A stretch of 64,000 bases of DNA from Novosphingopyxis iocasae (GTDB taxonomy: Bacteria; Pseudomonadota; Alphaproteobacteria; Sphingomonadales; Sphingomonadaceae), in the NCBI RefSeq assembly GCF_014334095.1, contig NZ_CP060495.1:1573001-1637000 (forward strand), read 5' to 3'. Below the pieces are notes generated by a model. The model saw only the letters and a list, made by a program, of their open reading frames with translations. It was not told the DNA's origin and ran no database searches. Positions 62,850 to 64,000 of this stretch are shown one piece after another (the stretch's first letter is position 1; the number at the start of each line of letters is the position of its first letter). The position numbers and the translations under genes were made by a program.

Positions 62850-64000
62850 TCAGTCCGCTTCGGAGACTTCGCCCACCAGATTGCATGCGAACAGGCGCTC
62901 CACGTCCTTGCGCGCCCAGCCCTCATGCTCCGCGGCGGCGAGCAGCACCATCAGCTTGGCGAGCGCGGCGACGGGCGTCATGTCGCCCGAAGGGATCGCG
63001 CCCACCTGCGGCAGCCAGGCGCCCGCCGCATAGGCACTCGATGCCTGACGACCGGCGATGACCTGCGTGCTGTCGACCACGATCACGCCCGCCTCGCTTG
63101 CGGCCTGCAGCGCGCGGTAGACGGCGCCCTCGGCCGGGGCGTCGGGGTTGCCGGAGGGGAAGTTGCCCTCGCCATAGCCCAGGAGCACGAGGCCCTTGAG
63201 GCCGGTGGCGACACAGGCGTCGATTAGCCGCGCCATCTGCGCGGAGCCCGCGGCGGCATCGAAGGCGGCGGGAAAGGCGCTAAGCGGCATGACGGTGCAG
63301 GCGTCGATGCCGTACGTGATCGCCGCCAGCCGGTCGCGCACGCGCTGACGGACGGCGGGGTCGGCCAGGCTGACGGACCGGTCGGCGGGCCCGGGCAACA
63401 CGCGGGCGCAGTCCACGTCCAGCGCGATGCCATAGTCGCCCAGCGGCGGGTAGTTGGGCGAATCGAACGCGCGGAAGTCGCTGGCGTCCACCTTCAGCAC
63501 GCGCGATCCGCGGAACAGGCGCGCGTCAAAGTAGACGCAGACCTCCGGCAGCCCCAGCCGCGCACAGGCCACCGCCCCGCACAGGTTCTGGAAGGCGTCG
63601 GTGTTGAAGCGCAGCACATCCGGTTCGCCGCGCGCGTACATGGGCACCTGGCTGCCAGTGACGATGACGGGTTTGGACAAGAGCGCCTCCCCCGCCCCGC
63701 CGCAGCCAACGCGGTTCAGCAGGAACGGCAGCGCGGCTGCAGTGTAGTCCATCGAATCGGTGCCGTGGAGCAGCACGAACCCGTCGAACCGGTCATACTG
63801 CTCCAGAATGTAGTCCGCGATCCGGCACCAGTCGCGCGGCTGCAAATTGGTGCTGTCCAGCGTGCCGGTTGCCGCGTTCGGGAAGGCGAGCCCGGTGTCC
63901 CAGCTTAGCTCCAGCTCAGGGTACATCGCGGTCAGCACCGGCTCGATCAGCCGCCGCGAATTGGCCGCAAAATCCTCCGCGCTCATCGGCGCCAGCGGAG
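62850..64000 (-). CDS. asparaginase, N-terminus outside window
   Basis: Three hundred and seventy-eight residues run from an internal ATG at 63986, but the frame is open to the window edge and reads P-L-A-P before it. The T-G-G-T-I-G nucleophile motif expected at the N-terminus therefore lies outside. The second conserved motif is present as V-L-L-H-G-T-D-S-M-D-Y-T-A, with the Thr-Asp pair of the catalytic site. V-T-G-S-Q-V-P-M and Y-F-D-A-R-L-F-R-G further identify a type I (cytosolic) bacterial asparaginase, which hydrolyses asparagine to aspartate and ammonia. No signal sequence can be judged. It lies 100 bases upstream of the ComM gene. Confidence 0.85.
   Translation of the reverse strand, partial: PLAPMSAEDFAANSRRLIEPVLTAMYPELELSWDTGLAFPNAATGTLDSTNLQPRDWCRIADYILEQYDRFDGFVLLHGTDSMDYTAAALPFLLNRVGCGGAGEALLSKPVIVTGSQVPMYARGEPDVLRFNTDAFQNLCGAVACARLGLPEVCVYFDARLFRGSRVLKVDASDFRAFDSPNYPPLGDYGIALDVDCARVLPGPADRSVSLADPAVRQRVRDRLAAITYGIDACTVMPLSAFPAAFDAAAGSAQMARLIDACVATGLKGLVLLGYGEGNFPSGNPDAPAEGAVYRALQAASEAGVIVVDSTQVIAGRQASSAYAAGAWLPQVGAIPSGDMTPVAALAKLMVLLAAAEHEGWARKDVERLFACNLVGEVSEAD

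Overview
The window is GC-rich (about 65% or more in most genes), gene-dense chromosome of an alphaproteobacterium, most likely a member of the Sphingomonadales. The assignment rests on protein character and on gene orders typical of that group: mutM/ubiE-ubiB-coaBC-dut, infA-maf-rng-yacG, ubiG/lysC, the nadD-rsfS-rlmH-envC-ctpA run, a TauE-TIGR02186 pair, a TonB-dependent-receptor-like protein, and many extragenic palindromes with the core CTTCGACAGGCTCAG. I see no phage, IS element, CRISPR array or rRNA operon. Nearly everything is core metabolism, envelope biogenesis or informational machinery. The clear exception is one AT-richer islet at about 59.5-61.1 kb.

Layout. 1-1.7 kb: end of a valine-catabolism cluster (3-hydroxyisobutyryl-CoA hydrolase, enoyl-CoA hydratase). 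1.75-6.9 kb: a complete homogentisate branch of tyrosine catabolism (hppD, hmgA, fahA, maiA) read away from a MarR regulator, with a candidate operator between them. 7-11.3 kb, minus strand: malate synthase G, enolase and MutM. 11.5-16.3 kb: ubiE, ubiB, coaBC, dut and a MoeB/ThiF protein. 16.4-18.7 kb: a secreted TonB-C-like protein with an apparent one-base frameshift, then nhaA. 18.8-23 kb: a two-gene NfrB-like glycosyltransferase/small beta-barrel pair and a TauE/TIGR02186 pair. 23-32.9 kb: a HerA-like ATPase, valS, an S9 peptidase, a PopZ-like protein with a small membrane protein, a TolC-type protein and pcm.

33.2-35.5 kb: convergent tRNA-Cys and tRNA-Phe, then the infA-maf-rng-yacG operon. 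35.8-42.9 kb: a TonB-dependent-receptor-like protein, a PQQ-type sugar dehydrogenase with a DUF2231 membrane protein, catalase and an unknown membrane protein. 43-47.2 kb: a glutathione S-transferase, divergent ubiG and lysC, and a nitronate-monooxygenase-like protein. 47.4-52.2 kb: a YdbS/YdbT PH-domain pair, a DUF885 protein and a four-cysteine secreted protein. 52.2-57.6 kb, minus strand: nadD-rsfS-rlmH-envC-ctpA-dsbB-coq7. 57.7-59.3 kb: an M23 peptidase overlapping a bactofilin. 59.5-60.9 kb: a lone SIR2-like gene of low GC. 61.2-64 kb: a ComM/YifB ATPase and an asparaginase cut by the window end.

The ubiquinone genes (ubiE, ubiB, ubiG and a coq7-like gene) are spread over three loci. Envelope and peptidoglycan functions cluster at 52-59 kb. 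The best candidates for unfamiliar biology are the SIR2 islet (possible stand-alone anti-phage effector), the reduced NfrB/barrel pair (possible minimal surface-glycan exporter), the frameshifted TonB-like gene, a ribonuclease E/G-like protein apparently lacking the family's zinc-link region, and the several families of extragenic palindromes, two of which interrupt operons.
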